This document shows positions 25,213 to 35,883 of a stretch of DNA of 64,000 nucleotides, one piece after another. Origin of the DNA: Scatophagus argus (Eukaryota > Chordata > Actinopteri > Scatophagidae); assembly GCF_020382885.2 (NCBI RefSeq), contig NC_058503.1:18981535-19045534 (forward strand), read 5' to 3'. Below the pieces are notes generated by a model. That model did not search any database. It had not been told where the DNA came from and was given only the letters and a program-made list of their open reading frames with translations. How positions within the stretch are numbered: position 1 is the first letter of the stretch; each line of letters starts with the position of its first letter. The position numbers and the translations under genes were made by a program.

Positions 25213-27240
25213 ACTAATCCTCTGAAATGGGATTAACCCATGCTTCATAAGTAAGTGGTTTTATCAAGAGTTTTTCATCATTACTTTAAATTTCTGGCTG
25301 CAGTGAAGATGTGTTACACAAAAGGTGAATTCTATGTTTTAATCTGTCACTGAAATAAGTTGTAGAGTTGCAAGACATGTTAATTAGGTTAGTTGGCCAA
25401 GGTGTCAATGTGTGTGTCTGTGAATGATTGTTTATCTCAAGGTATAAACTGGTGGTGTGTTCAGGTTGTACCCCACCACTCGCTCAATGTCAGCTGGGAT
25501 TGTTTTTCACCCTCCCACAGTCCAGCAAAGTTAATGTACACAGGTTTATTTATTCATTGATTAAAGTTGTGAAAAACGTATATGTAAAATGTTAAATGAC
25601 CTGAAATAAACCCTTTTATTGTGAAAAGAGACCAGATGAAATAACATTTTGAAACAGTGAATTTCACCAGTTTTAAAAATGTTTTAGATAATCTCACAAG
25701 TTGATGATCAGATAACATATTTTCATAAAGTAGCCTGCATTATAATTATTACCTGTTGCACTAGTTTAGTTATAATTCTGCTGTGTCACAAAATAAAGTA
25801 TTTTATCTTTCTGACAGTCATCCAATTATTAGCTAAGTAGTGTTCTAGCTAAGTAGGCCTTTCCTCAGCATATCACTAAAATGCCTCTCATCAGTTAAAC
25901 TCCCACCCAGCTGTATCTCTCCTCCAATGTGCTATGCATTGTGCACTGGTCACTAAAACACTACATAGACAGGTAAGATGAATTTCAAACATAACTGAAT
26001 TCGGATAGAATAGTTGAGGTTATGAAAAAATGACTAAATTCTTATTGACCATTTCATCAAAGTTCATGAAATAAAGCAAACTCCTGAGTGAAAGCCATGT
26101 GTGTGACCCTTCACTCAACCCGGATCTTTGCCCCTTATGGGACTTTGTCACTTTGTAAATACCATTGCGCAGTTGCTGTTAACAGTGATACTGATCTGTT
26201 TGCACTGGAGGTACATAAAAGTGTGATGCACAAGGATACCTTCTGCGCTGCCTGGCCTGGTTTGGTCAGTGACTCCTTGTTGTGGGAATGATATCACCAC
26301 TACAACATTTTACAGCTTGTACTTTATTCAGAAACCAAAAGTACCAAACCTGATATTTAGAGGTTCTTTATTTCTCTAAGTTGGAAGTCACTCCAACCAA
26401 AGCAAACCTCCTCTATATATGCCCTGTTCTATAATGTTAGTATGCTGTTATGTAATGTAGCCCCGTATCCTCCTTCTTGCCAACACCAAGGCCTCCAGTT
26501 GACTACAAGCCACCCATGTGCAAAGTGCCTCTGGTCAAAAGTAACATTATAGAAGGAGAGATACAAATATAAATGAGGTTCTGTGAGTTCATGACCACCA
26601 CTGTGACCATCATTTGAGTCCTTTCAAGATGATGCAAAGGAATTGCTTTACCAATAGCATGGTTAAGATAGATTGTGAATTTTGAATGTTAATAAACAAG
26701 TTGCATTTCAAGTCCCTGCTGACTTTTTGCAGGTCTATCATATTTTATGGGGAATATACTTTCTGGTTGTCCCTCTGTACCCCAACTCTGAACAGATACC
26801 TTTACTCCCCATGAAAACCACCTGGAACTGAATGCAGTCTCCAAGACAGACGAGGGTCATTTATTGTATTGAGATGATTTATGGAATTTCCTGATGGACA
26901 GATACTGGTCACTTTGTTACTAAATTAATGGCTGACTGCTTCTAAAGTTACCTGCCATTAGCTAGTTAGCTGAGCAGCTAGCATCCCTGTTAATATTTGC
27001 TGATTCTTTGGCCCTACCTACAATGGCTTCAGCATCCCAGTGACTGGATTGTTCAAATCCCAAGGCAACATTGACGTTTCTAGAAAAAGGACTTACCATG
27101 GAGAGGGAAGGAACAGACGCTACACATGGTCACACAGAGCTGAGGATGTGCAGTTCTACAGTACTTTGGTAGCTGGTGTTAGAGGTAATCGCTTGTGCTG
27201 AAGCTGTTTGTGCTGTTTTGAAATTGACAAGAATTTGCAG
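25213..27240. other. Intergenic between OR1 and OR2, no gene seen
   Basis: About 2 kb of AT-rich sequence. No OR relic, RNA gene or recognisable transposon was found. The promoter of OR2 should be here, but no specific element can be supported. Confidence 0.6.
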
Positions 27241-28236
27241 ATGATGGAAAATGTTTCAGTTGTTATGCTGTTTACTCTTTCAGGCTTAACTTTCACATTA
27301 GAACAAAGAATTACACTTTTCCTGCTGACTTTGCTGTGGTACTTAATGATTGTTTTGGGAAATGTGTTTCTTATTGTCACCATTATTGCAGACAGAAACC
27401 TCCATGAGCCCATGTATATCTTTTTGTGTAATTTATGCATCAATGCATTGTATGGAACTGTTGGTTTTTACCCCAAATTCCTTCTGGATCTTCTGTCATC
27501 TCATGTAATTTCTTATGCTGGATGCATGCTACAGGGTTTTGTAATACACTCATCAACTTGTGGTGATTTTTCCATCTTAGCTCTGATGGCATATGACAGA
27601 TATGTGGCGATATGTAGACCTCTAGTGTACCATTCAGTTATGACAAAACAGAGAGTCTCCATCTTTGTGTTTTTATCCTGGCTTTTACCCCTTTATTGCA
27701 TGTTCATGAACACAGCAACATTGTTGGGATCGAAGTTATGTGGCTCACACATAAACAGGATCTACTGTGTTAACTGGATGATAGTTAGTCTTGCTTGCTC
27801 ACCACCCAAAGCAAATGCTGCAGTCGCATATTTTAATATTTTGTTTTATTTTGGACATTTTGTGTTTATTTTTTGGTCTTACATGTATCTGATAAAAACG
27901 TGCAGATCATCAAAAGAGGACCGTGGGAAGTTTATGCAGACATGCTTGCCACATTTAATCTCTCTGATCATTTTTACAACAAGTGTGCTTTTAGATTTAT
28001 TGTACATGAGATTTGGGTCACTTGATTTATCTCGAGACCTCTATAATTTTATGGCAATGGAATTTCTGCTTATTCCTCCAATTGTGAATCCACTTATATA
28101 TGGGTTCAAACTGACCAAAATCCGAATCAAAATTCTAAATTTAGTTTGTAATAGAGTGAACAATACAAAGGGTCTTCCCAGGACAACTCACATCAGATGT
28201 GAGCCCTCAAACTCTGACATAAACACTGGAAAATAA
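27241..28236 (+). CDS. Olfactory receptor OR2, fish class I type, 331 aa, intact
   Basis: Single-exon OR. The start was placed at the ATG at 27241 (MMENVSVVMLF) because it aligns with MMDNVS of OR3-OR5; the open frame before it has no ATG. Landmarks are LHEPMYIFLC, SILALMAYDRYVAICRPLVY, CVNWMIVSLAC in the extracellular loop 2 region, CLPHLISLI and NPLIYGFKLTKIR. NVS near the N-terminus is a glycosylation sequon. The C-terminal tail is roughly 20 residues longer than in its neighbours. It groups with OR3-OR5 in its motifs but is clearly older. The reading frame is whole. Confidence 0.95.
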   Translation: MMENVSVVMLFTLSGLTFTLEQRITLFLLTLLWYLMIVLGNVFLIVTIIADRNLHEPMYIFLCNLCINALYGTVGFYPKFLLDLLSSHVISYAGCMLQGFVIHSSTCGDFSILALMAYDRYVAICRPLVYHSVMTKQRVSIFVFLSWLLPLYCMFMNTATLLGSKLCGSHINRIYCVNWMIVSLACSPPKANAAVAYFNILFYFGHFVFIFWSYMYLIKTCRSSKEDRGKFMQTCLPHLISLIIFTTSVLLDLLYMRFGSLDLSRDLYNFMAMEFLLIPPIVNPLIYGFKLTKIRIKILNLVCNRVNNTKGLPRTTHIRCEPSNSDINTGK

Positions 28237-28344
28237 ATCAGTGCATTGTTTCTGTGATGGAGAAAATATTTATTTGTTATTATTAGTTGAAACAAGGGAG
28301 GTTGATGTAAATGCATGATATCACAGGGACTTCATTTGGACAGT

Positions 28345-28364
28345 ATCTTATCTTATCTTATCTT
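28345..28364 (+). repeat. (TCTTA)n short tandem repeat
   Basis: Four TCTTA-type pentamers followed by TTTTATTATG, just upstream of a longer (AGATT)n run. Confidence 0.7.
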
Positions 28365-28398
28365 ATTTTATTATGTGTGTGTCACATTTTTGGTAAAA

Positions 28399-28510
28399 GA
28401 TTAGATTAGATTAGATTAGATTAGATTAGATTAGATTAGATTAGATTAGATTCAACTTTATTGTATTACACATGTAAAAGTACAATGCAACGAAATGCAG
28501 TTACAAAGAT
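28399..28510 (-). mobile_element. 3' end of a LINE/SINE-like element with (TAATC)n tail
   Basis: Read on the minus strand, the sequence runs CTGCATTTCGTTGCATTGTA, then an ACAATAAAGTTGAA polyadenylation-like segment, then about ten TAATC/AATCT repeats (28399-28451). This layout, a CATTTCGTT and AATAAAG motif followed by a short tandem tail, is common at 3' ends of teleost non-LTR insertions. Only the end remains; family not resolved. Confidence 0.55.
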
Positions 28511-29365
28511 ACCAACAGTTCTGATGTTAAGAAAAAAATTGTGATTGTTAAATGATCATGAACTGTCACTAACTGAAAGAAATAGCACACATGCTCATTG
28601 TACTGTAACAGTTATATTCTATCCATTGTTACAATAAATCGAATGCCAATAATATTACGCAAAACAAAAGCACATTGCATTAATTTTCCTAGGTATTACA
28701 AGGATATTAATTAATCTGATTAAGCATACTTTTCTAAATAGGAAAGAATGACCTCAAATCTCCTGTGAGCTGTGTTTTCAGATTTATCCCGTTTGGTGTA
28801 ATTGTGGATTAAATGTTGAATGGCAGTATGGCACAGAATTTTCTAAAGATAAGTGGGACCACAGCTTGGGGGAAAGGTTTAAATAAAATTTTTTGTCCTT
28901 GTTTTTTATGAGTCTTTGCTTCATTCTTAATTAATATTAATTATGTTTAAATAACATACCTCATGTTAATGTTTGATTTCAAATGTCATGTCTGCAGTCT
29001 GAGTGAGTCGGTGAGCTACAGACTGAGTCAATCCAGTCAGTCCAGGCTCCCCCTGCAGAGTGGAAAGCATGAGTGTGCACACAAGGGTAAAACAGGATTA
29101 TCTGGTGGTTACAACACATAAGGAAGGGGTTTTTCTTTTCGTGGTCATCTTGTTGTTCATCATGACCAGATGTACTGCAGAAAAATATTTCCTGAAAAAA
29201 ACAAGACTGAAAGCCTCGGTTTCACCGGACAAAACTAAAAGCACAAATGGTTGTCAGCAGTCAGCCGTTGAACATAACAGGCCACAGTGCTGTGTGTCTC
29301 AAAAAGTCTCACATTAACCCCCTGTGAGCTTGACGCCTCTATCACTTTGGAGTTAAGCTTGTTAC
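28511..29365. other. Intergenic between OR2 and the duplicated block, no gene seen
   Basis: AT-rich DNA. An 85-codon frame at 29060-29317 has no recognisable domain and no supporting signals, and is not called as a gene. Confidence 0.55.
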
Positions 29366-29853
29366 CTACACTGTCATCTCACTCAAGTGTGGTGCAGCCC
29401 AGCGACCTTTGCTTTCTTCAACTCTGAACACTGTTCACAAACACTCACATTCTCAAGTGATGCTCAGCTTTATTTTTCATATTCTGCGTTGTTTGTCAAC
29501 CAAATGCAACATCTGTCCTTAGCTGCTAGCAAATGAAAGCAGCCAAAGAGAGGTGACAAAGCACTCAAGTCCAGATGAGTTCTTGGTCCGGACTGAACTC
29601 TGATGTGGACACTACAGCAGGCTAAAAGTTTGGTGGGGACATTGACAAGGTATTATCTTGTTTATTTTGTGAAGTGCTTAGAAACTGCAACAAGCTGATG
29701 CAATCAGTCGACGCTCCCCAGACTGGTGATTGGTTATTTTGAATGTCCAGCTCACATGCTGCTGTGTTCAGAAAAGACATTAATAACAGCGAGATGAAGG
29801 AGCAGTGACTGTGTTAAGGATGAGGGCACTCGACACATGGAAAATCTGCAGTG

Positions 29854-30783
29854 ATGGATAATGTCTCTCTGGTAACAATGTTTTTTCTTTCAGGTTTGAA
29901 TGAAACAAAGAACCACAGATTTACTGTCTTTTCTCTCACTTTACTGTACTACTGTTTGATTTTGCTGGCAAATATGTCTCTGATTGTGATCATCATCTTG
30001 GATAAAAACCTGCATGAACCAATGTATATTCTACTGTGCACTTTTTGCATGAATGGACTTTACGGCACAGCAGGTTTCTACCCCAAGTTTCTCTGGGATC
30101 TGCTTTCTCCTGTTCATGTTATCTCTTATTCTGGATGCCTCGTTCAGGCTCTTGTCATGTACTCGTTTGCCTGCAGTGATCTGTCTATTCTTGCAGTCAT
30201 GGCATATGACAGATATGTGGCTATATGTCGACCACTGGAGTACCACTCTGTCATGTCAAGGCAAAGACTCATGATGTTAGTGTGTTTCTCTTGGATAACA
30301 CCTGTCTACATCATGGCTGTAAGTGTTTTTCTAACATCTAGACTGAAGTTATGCAGCCCATATATTGCCAAGCTTCTTTGTACAAATGTGAGTATTCTTA
30401 AACTTGCTTGTTTCCCAGCTGACATTGCTGTTAACAATGTAGTTGCATACATTACAATAACCATTTATGTCCTTCACGGTGTTTTTATAGTTTGGTCCTA
30501 CATGTATCTCATTAAAACGTGTGTGAATTCTAGAGAAAACAGGGCAAAGTTCATGCAGACTTGTGTGCCACATTTAATCTCCTTACTCACTTTTGTTCTG
30601 ACGGTACTTTTTGATGTTATGAATACACGATTTGGTTCAAAAGATTTACCTCAAACTCTTCAAAACTTTGTTGCAATAGAATTTCTTCTCATACCTCCCA
30701 TCATGAATCCCCTCATTTATGGTTTCAAGTTAACGAAAATTCGTAACAGACTTCTGGCTGTTATAACTTTTAAAGTTAAATGA
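29854..30783 (+). CDS. Olfactory receptor OR3, fish class I type, 309 aa, intact
   Basis: Single-exon OR. Start taken at ATG 29854 (MDNVSLVTMFFLSGL); the GTG before it is not needed. Two N-terminal sequons (NVS, NET), LHEPMYILLC, SILAVMAYDRYVAICRPLEY, MQTCVPHLISLL and NPLIYGFKLTKIR are present. Nearly identical to OR4 and, up to HLISL, to OR5. In the extracellular loop 2 region it reads LLCTNVSILKLAC where OR4 and OR5 read LFCVNWIIVKLAC, so the Trp of the CxNW motif, present in all four other ORs here, is replaced. That patch may alter ligand choice. A poly(A) signal follows the stop within about 50 bases. Confidence 0.95.
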   Translation: MDNVSLVTMFFLSGLNETKNHRFTVFSLTLLYYCLILLANMSLIVIIILDKNLHEPMYILLCTFCMNGLYGTAGFYPKFLWDLLSPVHVISYSGCLVQALVMYSFACSDLSILAVMAYDRYVAICRPLEYHSVMSRQRLMMLVCFSWITPVYIMAVSVFLTSRLKLCSPYIAKLLCTNVSILKLACFPADIAVNNVVAYITITIYVLHGVFIVWSYMYLIKTCVNSRENRAKFMQTCVPHLISLLTFVLTVLFDVMNTRFGSKDLPQTLQNFVAIEFLLIPPIMNPLIYGFKLTKIRNRLLAVITFKVK

Positions 30784-30830
30784 CTTTTGTCATTCATGGC
30801 ACAGGAAAAGACCTTTAAAGCTTGTATTTT

Positions 30831-30836
30831 AATAAA
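30831..30836 (+). terminator. Poly(A) signal downstream of OR3
   Basis: AATAAA about 50 bases after the OR3 stop; conserved at the matching place after OR4 (33808-33813). Confidence 0.5.
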
Positions 30837-31017
30837 TTCCAATTATTAAACCAGTTATACAGTTTGAAGTTTTTGTGTGCACATCTCAGATGTTCTTTGT
30901 AACCCTTGTTTTCACTAAATATCTTTGCTCTTTGCATGAAATTCATTTTGGATGATATGTTTCTTCATATATGCACAAAGGAGAAAAGGTGCACATGCCA
31001 GACTAGTAATATTGTTC

Positions 31018-31034
31018 ACAACAACAACAACAAC

Positions 31035-31091
<57 letters not shown>
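31018..31091 (+). repeat. (CAA)n(TAA)n trinucleotide microsatellite
   Basis: About six CAA then roughly eighteen TAA units. The duplicate locus near 33983-33992 has only about three units, so the repeat grew after the duplication or shrank in copy 2. An asparagine-rich frame across it is an artefact. Confidence 0.92.
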
Positions 31092-31094
<3 letters not shown>

Positions 31095-31900
31095 GAGAAT
31101 CTAACGTGGTTTTCTGGAGCAAACAAAAATGTCCAAAAAATTCGAGGCAGAGGAATCGAATGTCATATTCGCAATCCTGCCTTATTCTTCAGCAAATCCT
31201 ATCGAGTGGTTCATTTCTGTCTTTCATTTCTACACTTCATTTGTTTCAGCTGAAATTGCTTTTGACATTTGCATTACTTCGTTTCTGCTCAGAATTGCAA
31301 GCGATTTAACTGTACGTTTTTACAAACATTCAAACAGGCATACGATTGTTCTAATTAAATTACACCATACTGCTGTGTCTTTTCAAGTGTGTTTTTGTGA
31401 GAACTGGTTTGAATCAACTTTATGACTTTATTTTCATCGGATCTGACACAATGACTATCTTGACAAAATACACGTGACATCATTTGACACCTTTTCAAGT
31501 GAACATCACTATAATTAGACTTATTGTGATAACTGAGGAGGCAAAAACCTGGAGGCCTTGTAGTAAAGTCTTACTTGTTTGAAATCTGTTTCTGTATTTC
31601 ATCGTCACTTGTTACCATGTGCGTTTTGTCTGTATCAGTTTATATGTTAAAAACTCAAAAATCGTGTGTATTATAAAGATACCACCATGCAAAGATTGTC
31701 ATCTTTCATGTGGTGGTTGTCATCCAGCTGCACGGCGAACTCACAGAGACTTGAGGCAGAGCAGCTGGAGGACATAAGAGAGAAAACTAGAAAACATTTT
31801 CTACACAAAAAATAATCCACTCACAAATTTGTGTTGAAAATTCTTTCCTAACCAGATTATGACACTACTAAGCATCCACGACTATGAAAGTAGCATTAAT

Positions 31901-31973
31901 ATACATGGTCATAAGTGTTTTGTAACACCTTGACTAAAGTTATGAGTGAATTCTAGAGAAAACAGGGCAAAGG
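31901..31973 (+). pseudogene. Olfactory receptor relic (two joined scraps)
   Basis: ATAAGTGTTTTGTAACACC and ACTAAAGTTATG match the TM4/extracellular-loop 2 region of OR3 (about 30306-30357), and are followed directly by GTGAATTCTAGAGAAAACAG, matching about 30521-30545 of OR3. Some 165 bases between them are missing, and everything outside is gone. It is the remnant of another OR copy in this cluster, cut at its right by LINE sequence. Confidence 0.75.
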
Positions 31974-32246
31974 TCAGGCTTGGGGATGTGTCAGGACCCA
32001 GCTTCACAGTCTGTGGATGGTTGCTAAGGAAGTCCTCAGTCCACAGACACAGCTGGTGGTTGGGACCCAAGTCCAGCATGTTTCTGACCAGCCTGCTGGG
32101 GACAGTGGTGCTTAAAGCAGTTATGTAGTCAACAAAAACTATCCTCACATATGGACAGATGTACTGCAAGATGATATCCCCTGTAATACTGGCTGGGATC
32201 AGCTCAGGTTTCATCTCACTCAAGTGAGGTGTGGCCCAGCGACCTT
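31974..32246 (-). mobile_element. LINE reverse-transcriptase fragment
   Basis: On the minus strand a frame reads YVRIVFVDYITALSTTVPSR, then LVRNMLDLGPNHQLCLW, then FLSNHPQTVKLGPDTSPSLT. This matches the central RT region of jockey/L2/Rex-type fish LINEs, where intact copies usually have FVDFSSAFNTI. The DF-to-DY change and the short length (about 270 bases) show a decayed, truncated copy. It abuts the OR relic on its left and the duplicated OR4 block lies to its right. The exact family is not resolved. Confidence 0.75.
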
Positions 32247-32829
32247 TTAGTTCATTTAGGCTAACACAAAACACAGACAGGTAGAAACAAAGCTTACTTT
32301 GTGTACTTATTTGTTGTCCACCCGGATTTCAATAATAAAACATTGTTCCTCACTATCTACATTCTTGTGGCACACTGAATGTGGTTGCTTTCTTCAACTC
32401 TGAACACTGTTCACAAACACTCACATTCTCAAGTGATGCTCAGCTTTATTTTTCATATTCTGCTTTGTTTGTCAACCAAATACAACATCTGTCCTTAGCT
32501 GCTAGCAAATGAAAGCAGCCAAAGACAGGTGACAAAGCACTCAAGTCCAGATGAGTTCTTGGTCCGGACTGAACTCTGACGTGGACACTACAGCAGGCTA
32601 AAAGTTTGGTGGGGACATTGACAAGGTATTATCTTGTTTATTTTGTGAAGTGCTTAGAAACTGCAACAAGCTGATGCAATCAGTCGATGCTCCCCAGACT
32701 GATGATTGTTTGGTTTGAATGTCCAGCTCACGTGCTGCTGTGTTCAGAAAAGATATTAATAACAGCGAGATGAAGGAGCAGTGACTGTGTTAAGGATGAG
32801 GGCACTCGACACATGGAAAATCTGCAGTG

Positions 32830-33759
32830 ATGGATAATGTCTCTCTGGTAACAATGTTTTTTCTTTCAGGTTTGAATGAAACAAAGAACCACAGATTTAC
32901 TGTCTTTTCTCTCACTTTACTGTACTACTGTTTGATTTTGCTGGCAAATATTTCGCTTATTGTGATCATCATCTTGGATAAAAACCTGCATGAACCAATG
33001 TATATTCTGCTGTGCACTTTTTGCATGAATGGACTTTACGGCACAGCAGGTTTCTACCCCAAGTTTCTCTGGGATCTGCTTTCTCCTGTTCATGTTATCT
33101 CTTATTCTGGATGCCTCGTTCAGGCTCTTGTCATGTACTCGTTTGCCTGCAGTGATCTGTCTATTCTTGCAGTCATGGCATATGACAGATATGTGGCTAT
33201 ATGTCGACCACTGGAGTACCACTCTGTCATGTCAAGGCAAAGACTCATGATGTTAGTGTGTTTCTCTTGGATAACACCTGTCTACATCATGGCCGTAAAC
33301 ATTTTTCTAACATCTAGACTGAAGCTATGCAGTCCATATATTGCCAAGCTTTTTTGCGTGAATTGGATTATTGTTAAACTTGCTTGTTTCCCAGCTGACA
33401 CTGCTGTTAACAATGTAGTTGCATACATTACAATCATCATTTATGTCCTTCACGGTGTTTTTATAGTTTGGTCCTACATGTATCTCATTAAAACGTGTGT
33501 GAATTCTAGAGAAAACAGGGCAAAGTTCATGCAGACTTGTGTGCCACATTTAATCTCCTTACTCACTTTTCTTCTGACGGTACTTTTTGATGTTATGAAT
33601 ACACGATTTGGTTCAAAAGATTTACCTCAAACTCTTCAAAACTTTGTTGCAACAGAATTTCTTCTCATACCTCCCATCATGAATCCACTCATTTATGGTT
33701 TCAAGTTAACGAAAATTCGTAACAGACTTCTGGCTGTTACAACTTTTAAGATTAAATGA
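32830..33759 (+). CDS. Olfactory receptor OR4, fish class I type, 309 aa, intact
   Basis: Single-exon OR, start ATG 32830, stop TGA at 33757-33759. All OR landmarks are present: LHEPMYILLC, MAYDRYVAICRPLEY, LFCVNWIIVKLAC, MQTCVPHLISLL and NPLIYGFKLTKIR. Its 5' flank, frame and 3' flank parallel OR3. It differs from both OR3 and OR5 by a short cluster of changes at 32950-32960 (ANISLIV instead of ANMSLIV, with several silent changes), but shares the extracellular-loop 2 patch with OR5. This mosaic suggests repeated conversion among the three copies. Confidence 0.95.
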   Translation: MDNVSLVTMFFLSGLNETKNHRFTVFSLTLLYYCLILLANISLIVIIILDKNLHEPMYILLCTFCMNGLYGTAGFYPKFLWDLLSPVHVISYSGCLVQALVMYSFACSDLSILAVMAYDRYVAICRPLEYHSVMSRQRLMMLVCFSWITPVYIMAVNIFLTSRLKLCSPYIAKLFCVNWIIVKLACFPADTAVNNVVAYITIIIYVLHGVFIVWSYMYLIKTCVNSRENRAKFMQTCVPHLISLLTFLLTVLFDVMNTRFGSKDLPQTLQNFVATEFLLIPPIMNPLIYGFKLTKIRNRLLAVTTFKIK

Positions 33760-33807
33760 CTTTTGTCATTCATGGTACGGGAAAAAGACCTTTAAAGCTT
33801 GTATTTC

Positions 33808-33813
33808 AATAAA
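33808..33813 (+). terminator. Poly(A) signal downstream of OR4
   Basis: AATAAA about 50 bases after the OR4 stop, matching the site after OR3. Confidence 0.5.
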
Positions 33814-34589
33814 TTCCAATTATTAAACCAGTTATACAGTTTGAAGTTTTTGTGTGCACATCTCAGATGATCTTTGTAACCCTTGTTTTCACTAAATATC
33901 TTTGCTCTTTGCATGAAATGCATTTTGGATGATATGTTTCTTCATATATGCACAAAGGAGAAAAGGAGCACATGCCAGAATAGTAATAATAATCTTATCA
34001 ATTACAACACGAAAGGCAGAGGAATTAATGTCATATTCACAATCCAGCCTTGTTTCTATCAGATCGGATCTGAGTGGTTCATTTCTAACTTTCGTTTCTA
34101 GTATTCATTTGTTTAAGTGGAAATTGCATTTGATACTTGCATTACTTCATTTCTGCTCATAGCTGCAAGTGATTTAATTGTACTTCTTTACAAAACACCC
34201 ATGCAGGCATGTAATTGTTCCCGTTGTTCACATACTGCTGTGTCTTTTCAAATGTTTTATTTTGTGAGAGTGATGACTGAGGAGGCAACAACCTGTAGGT
34301 CTCATAGTAAAACCTTACTGACCTGAAATATGTTTTTTTTATTTCATCTTGTTGTCATTTGAGTTTTGCCTGTTTCAGTTTATATGTTTAAAACTCAAAA
34401 ACCATATGTATTATAAACACACCAACATGTTAGGCTTGTCATCTTTCATGTGGTGGTTGTCATCCAGCTGCATGGCGAACTCACAGAGACTTGAGGCAGA
34501 GCAGCTGGAGGACATAAGAGAGAAAACTAGAAAACATTTTCTCCATTAAAGATGATCCAGTTACACTAAAATCAGTGACAGTTGGTGGT

Positions 34590-34609
34590 GTGTGTGTGTG
34601 TGTGTGTGC
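34590..34609 (+). repeat. (GT)n microsatellite
   Basis: About ten GT units just outside the right edge of the duplicated block. Confidence 0.85.
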
Positions 34610-35883
34610 GACACAGTGCCATGAAGTGTTAAACACAGCAGCTTTTAAGAGCCTCATTTAAAAAATGGCCTGTACTTAACAGTGTTTGCCTTTGTTGCCT
34701 TTTGTATCATATCAATTTAAGAGTTTTTTTTTCTTTCATTGGCATTCTGTTTGCTTTGCTTGAGGTCGTCTTCTGCATAAAATCTTATTTCTTTATAAAT
34801 GTGGTTATTCTGTCCACTTAAATCTCACCTGCTTTATATGGACTTCTTTCTCTTATCCACATTTTATTCCACATTTTTATTTTACACTTTTGATTTACTT
34901 GAAATATGTGCTCTCATGTTCTGGATTTTGTATGCCACGGAGGAAGGGCTGATTTATAATTTTCAATCATACTGTTATTTTGCTGGCTCTGCTTTTCAAA
35001 CAGATGTGTCTATAGTCTGCATACATAAACGTGAATATCTTCAGCATCATCCAAGTGAAATGAAGGATCTGACATATTACCATACTTAATTGTATAATAT
35101 CATGCTTTTCACTCAACATACACATAAAGTATTGAACCATTGCTTATCACATTTGGGAGCAATTTGGTTTTAGTAAACTCAGAGTTTGAGTTCAGGATTA
35201 GTTGAACCTAATATGTGGAATATCCCTGGTCTGGTTTGGTATTAAAACTGCTGGCAAGACAAATAAGCAGGCCTCCTAAATCTTCATTCATTGCAATGCT
35301 GTTGATCAATAGTGCAGTGTCGTACAGAGTGTGAACCTGAAGCAAACACGTCGCTAGACTGACTCCTCTTCTAGATGAAAGCAGCAAGGGGCTCAATTAA
35401 TCCACTTTCAATAAAATAAACTGAATGAAACAAAAAAAACAAATAGCAACTGAAAAGGCTACTATCTCTTCCCAGTGTTCACCAAAATATCCCCAACTTC
35501 ACGCACTGATATAACTGGCCTTAAGCATCAGCAGTCAGTCCTGAAGGGATACGCATGCATTTTAAAAATAGAAACAAATGCGACTGAACATAAATACGTA
35601 AAGAATAATAAACTGCCACATTGCATTTGGTTCTGATGTTCAACTAAATTAATAGCAAAATTCCACCCTTTAAGTGCCTTCAGGTTTATTGTTGTTTATT
35701 TTGTGAGGTAAGACTACACCTGGGTGATAAAACATGGACGCTTTTCCAGACTGGTGATTGGCTGGACTGAATTCCCAGCTTGTGTGCCGCTCTGTCAGAT
35801 GATATTAATAACATTGAAATAAAAGGGGCCTGAGTTAAGGATGAGGGCATGAAACACTACATAGAGAAGAAGATATTCCAGCC
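34610..35883. other. Intergenic between OR4 and OR5, no gene seen
   Basis: AT-rich. The 200 bases before OR5 are only weakly similar to the OR3/OR4 upstream region (shared scraps such as GACTGGTGATTGG and AGTTAAGGATGAGGGCA), so OR5 has its own older promoter region. No other gene was found. Confidence 0.55.

Larger units (their letters stand above)
29409..31805 (+). repeat. Segmental duplication, copy 1 (contains OR3)
   Basis: Matches 32388-34550 in order and orientation: about 440 bases of 5' flank, the OR gene, its 3' flank with AATAAA, and a distal block ending CTAGAAAACATTTTCT. Copy 1 differs by an expanded AAC/AAT repeat and scattered substitutions. A shared motif, TCTCACTCAAGTG followed by CCCAGCGACCTT, lies just left of both copies. 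Confidence 0.88.
32388..34550 (+). repeat. Segmental duplication, copy 2 (contains OR4)
   Basis: Counterpart of 29409-31805. Copy 2 has about 140 extra bases (32247-32387) between the shared left-hand motif and the main block, and lacks the expanded trinucleotide repeat. It ends with GGACATAAGAGAGAAAACTA as in copy 1. Confidence 0.88.

Noticed and set aside
30906-31253. 115-codon frame with a long asparagine run
   Set aside because: Caused by the CAA/TAA microsatellite; the duplicate locus lacks the frame.
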